Shown: positions 1 to 8,358, counted from the first letter of the stretch. The stretch is DNA of 64,000 bases from an uncultured Clostridia bacterium (GCA_944384835.1 CALWUU010000013.1:1-64000); one strand, 5' to 3'. Program-made: numbers and translations. The notes: generated by a model from the sequence alone, not told the origin.

Positions 1-131
1 TGATAAGATATTGATAAATTCTCGTCGTACAGGCAGTATAATATGGATTATCAGAATAATACGAAAACTACATCACACGGTTTATAAACAAAAAGCGTTA
101 AGTTGTAGTTCTCGGCAACGAGTGGGAGTAA

Positions 132-404
132 GTTGCAGGTGCAAAAATAATAAACATCAAAGATAGCCGAGATTTTCTAAAAAATATGGGTATTGAGGGA
201 GAAATTATATCTGTCCCAAGTCATAGTGAGGACAGTATCGCTTTAATTTTAGATAATGGGATTTGTTTTGCGGGAGATTTGGAACCTATTGAATATCTTG
301 ATGCTTATGATAACAACTCTAAATTGAGATATGATTGGGAACTTGTAATGAGTTATAATCCAAAAATGATTTATTACGCTCATGCAAATGAAAAAATATT
401 TTGA
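132..404 (+). pseudogene. C-terminal remnant of an MBL-fold metallo-hydrolase
   Basis: The reading frame is open from position 132, after an in-frame TAA at 129-131, to a TGA at 402-404. The translation resembles the C-terminal half of small metallo-beta-lactamase-fold hydrolases: an 'SHSEDSIAL' segment, then 'CFAGDL' and a final segment around 'YYAHAN'. These would carry the late metal-binding His/Asp positions. The N-terminal HxHxDH motif is absent, and the 130 bases upstream hold no matching frame. An ATG lies at 186 without a good ribosome binding site. I read this as a 5'-truncated, non-functional gene. The family call is from motif memory and only moderately secure. Confidence 0.5.
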
Positions 405-449
405 TAGACAACTCTGAATTTGTAGGGTCAATAGAAAAGGAAATTAATT

Positions 450-1184
450 ATGAAACATAAGGTGTTGGCGATATGTAAATCATTATTATGGTGTTTTGTG
501 GTTTTGTTATTTCCAATTGTATCAGGAGTATTATCGGTAATTTTAGCTATAGATACTGTTACAACATTATTTTTACAAGGAACTTTTATGGCGTTAGCTT
601 TAATTCTCCCTGCTATATTTGTTTTTAGTGGTAAGTGGAAATGGAGAGAACTTGGATTTGCATCGTTTGATTTAAAAAATTGCAAGAGAGTGTTATATTT
701 TATGCCTCTTCTTGTTGTTTTTGTTCCAGTAGCCATTAAAGGATTTTATATAAAATCAATTGGATATGTGCTAGGTAGTTTGTTTCTGTACCTATTTGTG
801 GGAATATCGGAGGAAGTATACTTCAGAGGGATAATCCCCCGATATTTAAAAAAGTATTTTTCAACTAAAGGAATATTAATAGCGTCCACTTTTATTTTTG
901 CCGCCGGGCATATCGCAAATGCTTTTACAGCAAATAATGTATTTGAGATTGTATTAACTGTACTGAATGCTTTGATTTTTGGGTGGCTTGCAATGGAGAT
1001 AACTATATTATCATCCAATATTATTCCTGCAATCTTGTTGCATTTCCTATTTGATTTTGAAACAAAGATTGTAGTGATGAACGGCAAAGAATTGTTGATT
1101 GCGGAGATTGTGAGAGGAACGTTTATGCTAATAATAGCTTGTTGGCTTTACGTTGTTATATGTAAACAAAAAGATGTGTTATAA
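450..1184 (+). CDS. CPBP-family intramembrane metalloprotease (CAAX protease-like)
   Basis: This 244-residue protein has about seven hydrophobic segments. It carries the three motifs of the CPBP/Abi family: EExxxR ('EEVYFRG', near residue 120), a conserved His after a Phe-rich helix ('FAAGHIANAF', near 150), and a late HxxxD-type motif ('HFLFDF', near 195). Members are membrane-embedded metalloproteases. In Gram-positive bacteria they are often tied to bacteriocin self-immunity or peptide maturation, but no bacteriocin gene is visible here. AAAGGAAAT precedes the ATG. It lies alone between a broken hydrolase gene and the arsenic operon, and its substrate cannot be told from sequence. Confidence 0.85.
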   Translation: MKHKVLAICKSLLWCFVVLLFPIVSGVLSVILAIDTVTTLFLQGTFMALALILPAIFVFSGKWKWRELGFASFDLKNCKRVLYFMPLLVVFVPVAIKGFYIKSIGYVLGSLFLYLFVGISEEVYFRGIIPRYLKKYFSTKGILIASTFIFAAGHIANAFTANNVFEIVLTVLNALIFGWLAMEITILSSNIIPAILLHFLFDFETKIVVMNGKELLIAEIVRGTFMLIIACWLYVVICKQKDVL

Positions 1185-1490
1185 CATTGAAAGGCACGCT
1201 GAACTTTCAGTTTGGCTTTTCTGATTTTATAACGAAAGAAGTTGCTTTATTTTATGCCTTTGGTATAATATATGTGTGGCAACACTTTGGCAACAGAAAA
1301 TCAGTAAGCCAAAATACATTGTGTAATTGAAGTAAAAAATTGGCATTTTCAGAACAAAACTTAAACAAAATAGTTTAAGACAAAGTGACAGCTTGCCGAG
1401 TTTGAATGACCTTCCCGGGCTATGATGTGCCGAAAATCCAGTTTTAATGCGGATTTGCGGAGGTTCAAGAAGTCTTTTTATAACTAACTA
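1185..1490. other. Gene-free stretch before the arsenic operon
   Basis: About 300 bases carry no convincing reading frame. Near 1278-1294 there is a short direct repeat of 'ggcaaca'. The stretch 1395-1470 is richer in G and C than its surroundings. It may be the edge of an earlier insertion, but I see no integrase gene, terminal repeat or tRNA target, so this is only a guess. Confidence 0.4.
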
Positions 1491-1522
1491 GCGGTAGAGA
1501 TTAGTTTCTCTACCGCTTTTTT
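1491..1522 (+). terminator. Rho-independent terminator upstream of arsR
   Basis: A perfect 10-bp stem (GCGGTAGAGA at 1491-1500 with its complement at 1507-1516) and a 6-base loop are followed by a run of six T. It insulates the arsenic operon from upstream transcription. Confidence 0.85.
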
Positions 1523-1533
1523 AGAAAAATCCA

Positions 1534-1583
1534 TTGACATTTTTCTATGTGTCGCATATAATAATATATAGATATTTATCTAT
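1534..1583 (+). promoter_or_regulatory. arsR promoter with palindromic operator
   Basis: TTGACA at 1534-1539 and TATAAT at 1557-1562 are 17 bases apart, a consensus sigma-A promoter. Just downstream lies ATAGATA-TT-TATCTAT (1568-1583), a perfect 7-bp-arm palindrome covering the expected transcription start. Its ATA-rich inverted repeat is of the type bound by ArsR-family repressors. A degenerate copy of the left arm (ATAGATA near 1969) lies before the permease gene. Confidence 0.85.
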
Positions 1584-1601
1584 GTGAGGTAATTGGGAGA
1601 G

Positions 1602-1910
1602 ATGGACGAAAAAAGAATTGCTGCAATTTTCAAAGCATTTTGTGATGAAAACCGCATTAGGATTATAAAGCTATTACGTTCAGGCGAAAAATGCGCCTGC
1701 AAGCTACTGGAAGAAATCAATGTCACACAGCCCACGCTTTCCCATCATATGAAAATACTGTGCGACTCTGGGATTGTTGTCGGGCGCAAAGAGGGAAAAT
1801 GGATGCACTATTCCATTTCAGAAAAAGGTGTGGAACAGGCAAAAGAATGTTTGCGGCAGTTGACAACACTTGATATTAAATGTGAAAATAAGCCGTGCTG
1901 TGAAAAGTAA
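1602..1910 (+). CDS. arsR: ArsR-family metalloregulator
   Basis: This is a winged-helix repressor of about 102 residues. The recognition region reads 'TQPTLSHHMKIL', as is usual in ArsR/SmtB proteins. Upstream of it, 'KCACKLL' corresponds to the ELCVCDL arsenite-binding motif of ArsR, with two cysteines in CxC spacing. A further Cys pair sits in the C-terminal tail ('KPCCEK'). I place the start at ATG 1602 because GAGGT at 1586-1590 gives an 11-base spacing. A TTG at 1593 lies only two bases from that site. It heads an operon with a permease, a thioredoxin-like protein and ArsC, and should repress it until As(III) binds. Confidence 0.9.
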   Translation: MDEKRIAAIFKAFCDENRIRIIKLLRSGEKCACKLLEEINVTQPTLSHHMKILCDSGIVVGRKEGKWMHYSISEKGVEQAKECLRQLTTLDIKCENKPCCEK

Positions 1911-1946
1911 TAAGTTTATGCATTGCTTTTCCGCACGGCTTATTTT
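1885..1946 (+). terminator. Long inverted repeat at the arsR 3' end (attenuator-like)
   Basis: A perfect 14-bp inverted repeat spans 1885-1898 and 1933-1946 with a 34-base loop. Its left arm is the last codons of arsR. The right arm ends in four T with few beyond, so it may be a weak terminator or processing site that lowers expression of the downstream genes relative to arsR. Confidence 0.6.
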
Positions 1947-1997
1947 TCAAATTATAAATAGATACATTTCAATATGACTATATGAAAGAGGCTTTCT

Positions 1998-3011
1998 ATG
2001 GAGGTATTAAAAACAGCGTGGGACTTTTTTCAAAATGAAGTTCTCGGTATGAACTGGCTGAATTGGCTCATTGCAATAATTTTGAATGCTTGTGGCTTAG
2101 ATACCTCAAGTAAAATCGGTGCCAGCGTTCAATTTTTTATTTACGATACCATAAAAATTATGGTACTGCTCGGCGTGTTGATTTTGGTTATCTCGTATAT
2201 TCAAAGTTATTTCCCGCCCGAAAGAACAAAAAAGATACTTGGCAGATTTCACGGAATATGGGCAAATATCATCGCCGCCCTGCTCGGTACGGTAACACCG
2301 TTTTGCTCGTGTTCCTCTATTCCGCTGTTTATAGGATTTACAAGCGCAGGTTTGCCGCTTGGTGTTACATTTTCATTTTTGATTTCTTCTCCAATGGTTG
2401 ATCTCGGCAGCCTTATCTTACTTATGAGTATTTTCGGCTGGAAAGTCGCCGTTTTGTATGTTATTCTCGGCTTGGTGATTGCTGTTATCGGCGGTACTTT
2501 AATCGAAAAGCTGCACCTTGAAAATCAAGTGGAAGAATATATCCGAAATGGTCATTCTGTTGATGTTCCGCAGGAAGAACTGTATTTCAGAGATCGTATG
2601 AAATATGCATGGAAGCAGGTGGTGTCAACAGCAAAAAAGGTTGCACCCTATGTTTTGATCGGCGTAGGAATTGGTGCTATCATTCACAACTGGATTCCCG
2701 AAGAATTTATTGTAAAAACACTTGGCAGTAACAATCCGTTCGGCGTAATTCTTGCCACAATAGTCGGTATTCCTATGTATGCGGATATATTCGGTACAAT
2801 CCCGATTGCAGAAGCTCTGCTGGCAAAAGGCGCTTTGCTTGGCGTTGTCCTTTCCTTTATGATGGGTGTTACAACGCTCTCGCTTCCTTCAATGATTATG
2901 CTGCGTAAGGCGGTTAAACCAAAACTGCTTGCTATTTTTATTGGAATATGTTCTGTCGGTATTATCGTTGTGGGTTACTTCTTCAACGCAATACAATATT
3001 TAATCGTATAA
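1998..3011 (+). CDS. arsP: ArsP/YraQ-family permease (arsenical efflux)
   Basis: This is a 337-residue polytopic protein of the DUF318/UPF0718 permease family. The family signature 'TPFCSCSSIPL' lies near residues 100-110, with Cys103 and Cys105. A second conserved block, 'GIPMYADIFGTIPIAEALL', lies in the C-terminal half. The two halves look like an internal repeat separated by a charged loop (about 175-210). ArsP members export trivalent organoarsenicals, and family members in ars operons are also credited with inorganic As(III) export. Its place between arsR and arsC supports metalloid efflux, though the exact substrate is inferred. No ArsB or Acr3 is present. Confidence 0.85.
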   Translation: MEVLKTAWDFFQNEVLGMNWLNWLIAIILNACGLDTSSKIGASVQFFIYDTIKIMVLLGVLILVISYIQSYFPPERTKKILGRFHGIWANIIAALLGTVTPFCSCSSIPLFIGFTSAGLPLGVTFSFLISSPMVDLGSLILLMSIFGWKVAVLYVILGLVIAVIGGTLIEKLHLENQVEEYIRNGHSVDVPQEELYFRDRMKYAWKQVVSTAKKVAPYVLIGVGIGAIIHNWIPEEFIVKTLGSNNPFGVILATIVGIPMYADIFGTIPIAEALLAKGALLGVVLSFMMGVTTLSLPSMIMLRKAVKPKLLAIFIGICSVGIIVVGYFFNAIQYLIV

Positions 3012-3028
3012 TTTAGGAGGGTGTTATT

Positions 3029-3409
3029 ATGGCATTGTTCAACTTTAGAAAGAAAAAAGACGAAGAAAAGAAAACATCTGCTTGCTCTTGCAGTTGTGGC
3101 TGTTCTGCAAATGAAGAAAAGAACTCTGCAACCGATTGCTGTCCCGATTTGAAAGAGGGCGAAATCTGCTGTATCAAAGTGTTAAGTGCAGGTTGCAAAT
3201 CTTGTCACGAACAATTTGAATACGCAAAACAGGCGGTTAGGGATATGGAACTTTCTGTAGAGGTCGAATATATTACCGATATGCAGAAAGTAATGGAATA
3301 CGGAGTTATGAGTATGCCTGCCCTTGTTGTCAATGAAAAGGTGGTAACTATGGGTAAGGTTTTGAAAGCTGCTGATGTAGTTTCTCTGCTGCATAAGTTG
3401 GGATTTTAA
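3029..3409 (+). CDS. Small thioredoxin-like protein with Cys-rich N-terminus
   Basis: This is a 126-residue protein in two parts. The first about 48 residues are Lys- and Cys-rich, with four cysteines in alternate positions (19, 21, 23, 25) and pairs at 37-38 and 47-48. The rest is a thioredoxin/glutaredoxin-like domain of the MTH895/TM0996 type with a CxxC site (Cys56, Cys59 in 'AGCKSCH') and the 'MSMPALVVN' cis-Pro region. GGAGG lies just before the ATG, and the next gene starts two bases after its stop. It is likely the electron donor for ArsC, or a metalloid chaperone. The Cys-rich head could bind As(III). Confidence 0.85.
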   Translation: MALFNFRKKKDEEKKTSACSCSCGCSANEEKNSATDCCPDLKEGEICCIKVLSAGCKSCHEQFEYAKQAVRDMELSVEVEYITDMQKVMEYGVMSMPALVVNEKVVTMGKVLKAADVVSLLHKLGF

Positions 3410-3411
3410 CT

Positions 3412-3792
3412 ATGAGTAAGAAGAAAATAGCTTTTATCTGTGTACATAACTCTTGCCGCAGTCAGATTGCAGAATCACTCGGCAAACATTTAGCGGGAGA
3501 TAAGTTTGAGTTCTATTCGGCTGGAATAGAAACAAAACCGCAAATCAATCAGGATGCTGTACGGCTTATGAAGAAGCTTTATGAGATAGATATGGAGCAG
3601 AGCCAATACAGCAAGACAATTGACAAAATCCCTGTTCCTGATATCGTGATTTCAATGGGGTGCGATGTCGGCTGTCCCTTTATGGGTAAAGCCCTTGACG
3701 ACAATTGGGAACTTCCTGATCCGACGGGTAAGAGCGATAAGCACTTCATACAGGTCATTGAGGAAATAACTCGAAAAATAAAAGCTTTATAG
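3412..3792 (+). CDS. arsC: Arsenate reductase, thioredoxin-coupled (LMW phosphatase fold)
   Basis: This 126-residue protein reduces As(V) to As(III). The P-loop Cys10-x5-Arg16-Ser ('CVHNSCRSQ') is the low-molecular-weight tyrosine phosphatase signature. Two further cysteines (Cys84 and Cys88, 'CDVGC') are in the place of the resolving cysteines Cys82/Cys89 of the staphylococcal pI258 enzyme, and 'DPTGKSD' supplies the general acid Asp. It is the last gene of the ars operon, immediately after a thioredoxin-like protein that could reduce its disulfide. A strong terminator follows. Confidence 0.92.
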   Translation: MSKKKIAFICVHNSCRSQIAESLGKHLAGDKFEFYSAGIETKPQINQDAVRLMKKLYEIDMEQSQYSKTIDKIPVPDIVISMGCDVGCPFMGKALDDNWELPDPTGKSDKHFIQVIEEITRKIKAL

Positions 3793-3803
3793 ATAATAGA
3801 CAG

Positions 3804-3846
3804 AAAAAGAAAACCAGAGGTTTATTCATCTGGTTTTCTTTTTTCA
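3804..3846. terminator. Bidirectional terminator between arsC and hxlR
   Basis: An A-rich left arm (3804-3818) pairs with a T-rich right arm (3829-3843) around a 10-base loop. T-runs on both strands let it end both the ars operon and the convergent HxlR gene. Confidence 0.85.
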
Positions 3847-3847
3847 T

Positions 3848-4177
3848 TTATGAACCTTTCTGTTCTTTATATTGAATGCCCCATAGTTCCATAGCTTTAA
3901 TAATTGGACGCATAGATTCTCCCAATTCACTTAAAGAATATTCCACTCTTGGAGGAACTTCAGGATAGACGGTTCGTGTAATGATACCATCTTCCTCCAT
4001 GGAACGCAGACTGTCAGTCAGTACCTTTTGGCTGATTCCTTCTAAATTTTTACGTAACTCATTAAAACGCCACGGGCGTTCAAGAAGATTACGTAAAATC
4101 AAAAGCTTCCATTTGCTGCCTACCATTTGCAAAGTTGTTGCGACGGGACAAACGGGCAACTCTTCTTTCTTCAGCAT
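3848..4177 (-). CDS. HxlR-family transcriptional regulator (copy 1)
   Basis: This 109-residue winged-helix protein has the family pattern 'CPVATTLQMVGSKWKLLIL' at its start, including the N-terminal redox-type Cys (Cys10), then 'FNELRKNLEGISQKVLT' and the wing 'YPEVPPRVEYSLSELG'. HxlR/YodB-type repressors with this Cys often sense electrophiles, quinones or diamide through thiol chemistry. It is divergent from the ferredoxin-nitroreductase gene, and the spacer holds a composite operator that recurs at a second HxlR locus (54819-54861). AGGTTT precedes the ATG. Confidence 0.9.
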   Translation of the reverse strand: MLKKEELPVCPVATTLQMVGSKWKLLILRNLLERPWRFNELRKNLEGISQKVLTDSLRSMEEDGIITRTVYPEVPPRVEYSLSELGESMRPIIKAMELWGIQYKEQKGS

Positions 4178-4303
4178 TTTTAAACCTCCAGAATCCTTAT
4201 TGATTCATATTCGAATATTACACTTAAATTATAGTGTTGTATATTTGTGAAATCAAGTATAGTATCGGAAAAAATCCTTATCACATATCAAAACAGCACA
4301 AAG

Positions 4304-4343
4304 GTTACGAAAAAGTAACTGTGTTATAAAAAAGTGCGTACTT
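4304..4343. promoter_or_regulatory. Composite HxlR operator/promoter, locus 1
   Basis: Two elements lie in the divergent spacer: GTTAC-N6-GTAAC (4304-4319) and AAGTGCGTACTT (4332-4343). The second element is identical, in the same orientation relative to the redox gene, to one at the second HxlR locus. This conservation across unlinked loci supports an operator role. Confidence 0.65.
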
Positions 4344-4401
4344 GTAGGGTAAAACAATAACTATTACAATAGTACCAGAAGCCAAAACGGAGGTACTTAT
4401 T

Positions 4402-5265
4402 ATGAATCGAGCAAATTTTCTTGTTGATACAAGCAAGTGTGTGGGTTGCCGAAAATGCGTGAGAGTCTGCCCCGGAGGTATTCTCTCCCTGAATCAGGAA
4501 AAACAAGTACAAATAGCAAATTTCAAAGAATTTGGGGGGAATGGCTGTTGGAAATGCGAGCATTGTCTTGCTGTTTGCCCGATGGGAGCCATTTCTATTT
4601 TCGGACACAAACCGGAAAACAGCCTGCCTTCTGTTGATTATGAGACCGCGGCGCCGGCAATGGATGCTTTGATTACCAACTGGCATTCCTGCCGCAGATA
4701 TCAGGACAAAAATGTTGACGCATCCATCATAAGCAATATGTTGAATCTTCTCTCCAATGCTCCAAATGGAGGGAATAAACAGCAAGTAGAATATACATTA
4801 ATTGACGATAAAGTACAGATGAATTATTTCCGACAGCTTGCTTATTCCAGAATGGAAGAATTGGCAGCACAAGGTATCTATCCAAAGGGATTTAGCAAAG
4901 AGGCATATTAGGATATGAAGCGGTGGGAAAAGACAGTTCGACCCGATATGCTTTTCTGTGGGGCACCGCATATTTTAATTCCTCACGCACCTTTAAGACA
5001 TGGAGAACCCATGCAGGATGTGGTGATTGCCGGTACATATTTTGAACTGCTTTGTGCTTCCCGTGGTCTTGGTGCTGTTATGATGACATTTCCTCTCGGC
5101 GCATTAAAGCAAATGCCGGAAATTAATGCACTGCTGAATATTCCGGATAACCACTATATTGGTATGATTATTGGTTTCGGTTATCCTGAAATCAAGTATG
5201 CAAGAGGCGTACAAAAAGAAATGGAACAAAGCCGTATCCATCGGCTGAATTTTCAGGAGGGATAA
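4402..5265 (+). pseudogene. Ferredoxin-nitroreductase fusion interrupted by an in-frame TAG
   Basis: The N-terminal 65 residues carry two 4Fe-4S motifs (Cys13/16/19/23 and Cys49/52/55/59). From residue 95 ('HSCRRYQDKNVD') the protein is a nitroreductase-fold flavoenzyme. The frame is broken at codon 170 by TAG (4909-4911) and continues unchanged to TAA at 5263-5265, giving 287 codons in all. The second part holds the expected FMN-domain segments ('GAPHILIPHA', 'GLGAVMM', 'IGFGYPE'). A single G-to-T change in a Glu codon would explain the stop. An ATG at 4915 could restart translation but has no clear ribosome binding site. The intact family is thought to reduce electrophiles or nitro compounds using ferredoxin-type electrons. 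Confidence 0.85.
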
Positions 5266-5266
5266 A

Positions 5267-5878
5267 ATGAACACACAGGATTGTTTGCAGATTTTGCGAG
5301 ATGTGAAAGAAGCGGCATTTGCAACCGTGGATGAAAAAGGAGCGCCGCAGGTACGAATTATAGATGTTATGCTTGCGGAAAATGAAAAAATATATTTCTG
5401 TACAGCACGGGGAAAAGATTTTTACACACAGTTAATGCGTGATAACCATATTGCAGTTACTGCCGTGAATAAAGATTTTCAAATGATTAAATTATCGGGA
5501 ATTGCAGAAAAACTGCCAGAGCAGAAATATTGGATTGACCGTATTTTCAAAGAAAATCCCAGTATGAACAGTGTGTACCCAAATGAAAGCCGTTATATAT
5601 TAGAGCCGTTCTGCATCGCAAATGCAAATATCGAATTTTTTGATTTGAATAAAAAGCCCATAAACCGTAAAAATTTTACAATCAGAAATCATGAAAAGCA
5701 GAAAAAAGGTTTTGAAATCTCCGTTTCCTGCATTGGATGCGGAAAATGCAAAAAAATCTGTCCTCAGCAATGTATAAGCTCCGGGAAGCCGTATGAAATC
5801 AAACAGAATCACTGCCTTCACTGTGGACTGTGCTTTGAAAACTGTCCCGTTCATGCAATAAAGAAAAGGAGCGTATAA
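5267..5878 (+). CDS. PNPOx-like flavin-binding protein fused to a ferredoxin domain
   Basis: Residues 1-125 have the split-barrel fold of pyridoxamine-phosphate-oxidase-like FMN proteins ('AAFATVDEKGAPQVRII', 'YFCTARGKDFYTQL', 'IKLSGIAE'). The C-terminal about 55 residues add two 4Fe-4S motifs ('CIGCGKCKKICP' and 'CLHCGLCFENCP'). AGGAGG lies seven bases before the ATG, and the gene starts two bases after the stop of the interrupted nitroreductase. It likely passes electrons from ferredoxin to flavin. The substrate is unknown. Confidence 0.85.
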   Translation: MNTQDCLQILRDVKEAAFATVDEKGAPQVRIIDVMLAENEKIYFCTARGKDFYTQLMRDNHIAVTAVNKDFQMIKLSGIAEKLPEQKYWIDRIFKENPSMNSVYPNESRYILEPFCIANANIEFFDLNKKPINRKNFTIRNHEKQKKGFEISVSCIGCGKCKKICPQQCISSGKPYEIKQNHCLHCGLCFENCPVHAIKKRSV

Positions 5879-5880
5879 AC

Positions 5881-7419
5881 ATGTTACAAGAGATGTGGTT
5901 TATTTTTACGGATAGAATTGATTTTTTCCTAAAACTATTGCTGGAGCATTTGGAAATATCTTTGATTTCTATTTTAATTGCCATACTGTTTGGAGGACTG
6001 GTAGGTATTCTGATCAGTGAATTCCAAAAAACCGCAAAGCCGACTTTGGGCGTTATCAATTTTTTATATACAATACCTTCCATTTCTATGCTTGGTTTTT
6101 TAATACCTTTTTCAGGGGTTGGAAATGCAACGGCGATCATTGCACTGACAGTTTATGCTTTACTACCGATGGTGCGCAATACACACACAGGTATTACCAA
6201 TGTAGATCCAGCTATTTTAGAAGCGGCAAAGGGTATGGGAAGCACAAGGACACAGATTTTATTTAAGATAAAACTCCCACTGGCTATGCCCGTGATTATG
6301 TCCGGAATCCGCAATATGGTGACAATGACGATTGCCCTTGCAGGTATTGCCTCTTTTATCGGCGCAGGAGGATTAGGTGTTGCAATTTACCGTGGCATCA
6401 CAACAAATAATACAGCAATGACAATGGTGGGAAGCTTATTGATTGCGCTGCTCGCTCTTATAATGGATGTATTGCTTGGATTCATCGAAAGACGAATGAA
6501 CAAACGCAGCGTGAAAGCAAAGAAAACCAATAAAGTAATGGCTGTTGCCGCAGTTATAGTCTGTTTGGGTATTGCAGGCAGCGTATTGATAAACACGCAA
6601 CAGAAAGATACCATACAGATTGCTACAAAGCCAATGACTGAACAATATGTACTGGGTGAAATGTTGGACATCCTGATTGAGCAGGATACCAATTTGAATG
6701 TTGAACTGACACAAGGCGTTGGCGGCGGCACTTCCAACATTCAGCCCGCTATGGAAACTGGCGAATTTGACATTTATCCGGAGTATACGGGTACGGGATG
6801 GAACATGGTACTCAAACATGATGGTTTATATACTGAAGACTTATTTGATGAATTGGAAAAAGAATACAGTGAGCAATTCAATATGAAATGGGTCGGAATG
6901 TATGGCTTTAATAATACTTATGGCTTAGTGGTTCGCCGTGAAATTGCGGAAAAATACAACCTGAAAACTTATTCGGACTTGAAATCTGCAGCAAGCAATC
7001 TCACCTTTGGTGCGGAATATGATTTTTTTGAACGCGAAGATGGTTACGACGCTCTTTGTGAAACCTACGGATTGAATTTCGGGAAAACGATGGATTTGGA
7101 CATCGGATTGAAATATCAGGCAATTAATCAGGATAAGATTGATGTAATGGTAATTTTCACAACAGACGGACAGTTATCAACTTCTGATGTAGTTGTTTTA
7201 GAAGATGATAAGCAATTCTATCCTTCTTATATTTGCGGGAATGTGATTCGCGCAGAAGTACTTGAGGAATATCCGGAATTGAATACAGTTTTGGAAAAAC
7301 TCAACGGATTGATAACCGACAGCAATATGGCTGCAATGAACTATTCCGTTGAAACGGAAAACAAAGAGCCGAGAGATGTAGCAGAGGATTTCCTGCGCAG
7401 TCACAATCTTTTACAGTGA
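5881..7419 (+). CDS. OpuC-type ABC transporter: fused permease and substrate-binding protein
   Basis: This is a 512-residue fusion. Residues 1-215 are a ProW-like permease with about five or six membrane helices and an EAA loop ('EAAKGMGSTRTQILFKIKLP'). A further helix (about 218-236) anchors an extracellular OsmF/OpuCC-type binding domain, shown by 'YPEYTGTGWN' and 'YGFNNTYGLVVRR'. This layout is known for glycine betaine, carnitine or choline importers of Firmicutes. The partner ATPase follows 10 bases later. Uptake of a quaternary amine is likely; the exact ligand cannot be read from sequence. Confidence 0.9.
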   Translation: MLQEMWFIFTDRIDFFLKLLLEHLEISLISILIAILFGGLVGILISEFQKTAKPTLGVINFLYTIPSISMLGFLIPFSGVGNATAIIALTVYALLPMVRNTHTGITNVDPAILEAAKGMGSTRTQILFKIKLPLAMPVIMSGIRNMVTMTIALAGIASFIGAGGLGVAIYRGITTNNTAMTMVGSLLIALLALIMDVLLGFIERRMNKRSVKAKKTNKVMAVAAVIVCLGIAGSVLINTQQKDTIQIATKPMTEQYVLGEMLDILIEQDTNLNVELTQGVGGGTSNIQPAMETGEFDIYPEYTGTGWNMVLKHDGLYTEDLFDELEKEYSEQFNMKWVGMYGFNNTYGLVVRREIAEKYNLKTYSDLKSAASNLTFGAEYDFFEREDGYDALCETYGLNFGKTMDLDIGLKYQAINQDKIDVMVIFTTDGQLSTSDVVVLEDDKQFYPSYICGNVIRAEVLEEYPELNTVLEKLNGLITDSNMAAMNYSVETENKEPRDVAEDFLRSHNLLQ

Positions 7420-7429
7420 GGTGGAACAA

Positions 7430-8245
7430 ATGGAAACAGCGATTGAATTTAAAAATATCAAAAAATCATATGGAGAAAAGGTAGTATTGGAGGGATTTAA
7501 CCTCTCCATAGAGAAAGGTGAATTTATAACAATTATCGGTTCATCAGGCTGTGGGAAAACAACTGCCCTCAAAATGGTCAACGGTTTGATACACCCGACT
7601 TCAGGGGACATATTTGTTGACGGTGAAAATATCCGCAACAAAAATCAGACGCAGCTGCGCAGAAATATCGGCTATGCCATTCAGGGCAGCGTACTATTTC
7701 CACATATGACAGTGGAACAAAATATCTCTTATGTCCCGAATTTACTGAACAAGCGGGATAAAGAGAAAACCAAAAATGCCGTATCCAAATGGATGAAAAT
7801 TGTCGGACTTTCGGAAGACTTGAAGCATCGCTATCCGTCCGAGCTTTCTGGCGGTCAGCAGCAAAGGGTCGGTATTGCCCGTGCTTTAGCGGCATCCCCT
7901 GATATTCTGCTAATGGACGAACCGTTCGGTGCAGTAGATGAAATCACCCGAAGACAACTTCAGGCAGAATTAAAACAAATTCATGAACAAACAGGAATTA
8001 CCGTTTTATTTGTTACCCACGACATTTCTGAAGCATTGAAACTCGGTACAAAAGTGTTGGTTATGAACGATGGCAAAATCGAGCAGTTTGCAAAGCCGGA
8101 AGATTTGCTCCGCAGTCCCGCAACGGAATTTGTCAAAGAACTTGTAAAAAAGGAACGCCGTACCTGTTATTTACCCGAAGATCAGTTATCTTCCTGTGAA
8201 TTCAGCGGCACTTCCGGCAAAGTCAGCAGCTTTGATGCAAGGTGA
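7430..8245 (+). CDS. OpuCA/ProV-type ABC transporter ATPase
   Basis: This 271-residue nucleotide-binding subunit has Walker A 'GSSGCGKTT', signature 'LSGGQQQR', Walker B 'ILLMDEPF' with 'GAVD', and the switch His in 'VTHD'. There are no C-terminal CBS domains, unlike OpuCA, so ionic-strength sensing through CBS is unlikely. The ATG at 7430 is chosen over an in-frame GTG at 7421 because GAGGTGG (7418-7424) is its ribosome binding site. It powers the fused permease/binding protein just upstream. Confidence 0.9.
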   Translation: METAIEFKNIKKSYGEKVVLEGFNLSIEKGEFITIIGSSGCGKTTALKMVNGLIHPTSGDIFVDGENIRNKNQTQLRRNIGYAIQGSVLFPHMTVEQNISYVPNLLNKRDKEKTKNAVSKWMKIVGLSEDLKHRYPSELSGGQQQRVGIARALAASPDILLMDEPFGAVDEITRRQLQAELKQIHEQTGITVLFVTHDISEALKLGTKVLVMNDGKIEQFAKPEDLLRSPATEFVKELVKKERRTCYLPEDQLSSCEFSGTSGKVSSFDAR

Positions 8246-8358
8246 GAACACAGCGTAAAATAGAAATAAAGTAAAATTTGGAGCAGTCGAGAGTTTTGAG
8301 GCAAAAATCTATTGAGAAAACTGCTTTCCAATGATATTCAATGAAAAGGAGGGATAAT

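Noticed and set aside
4909..4911. Pyrrolysine or other recoding of TAG
   Set aside because: Nitroreductases are not known Pyl proteins, TAG ends other genes here (for example 43376-43378), and a nearby Glu-to-stop change explains it more simply.
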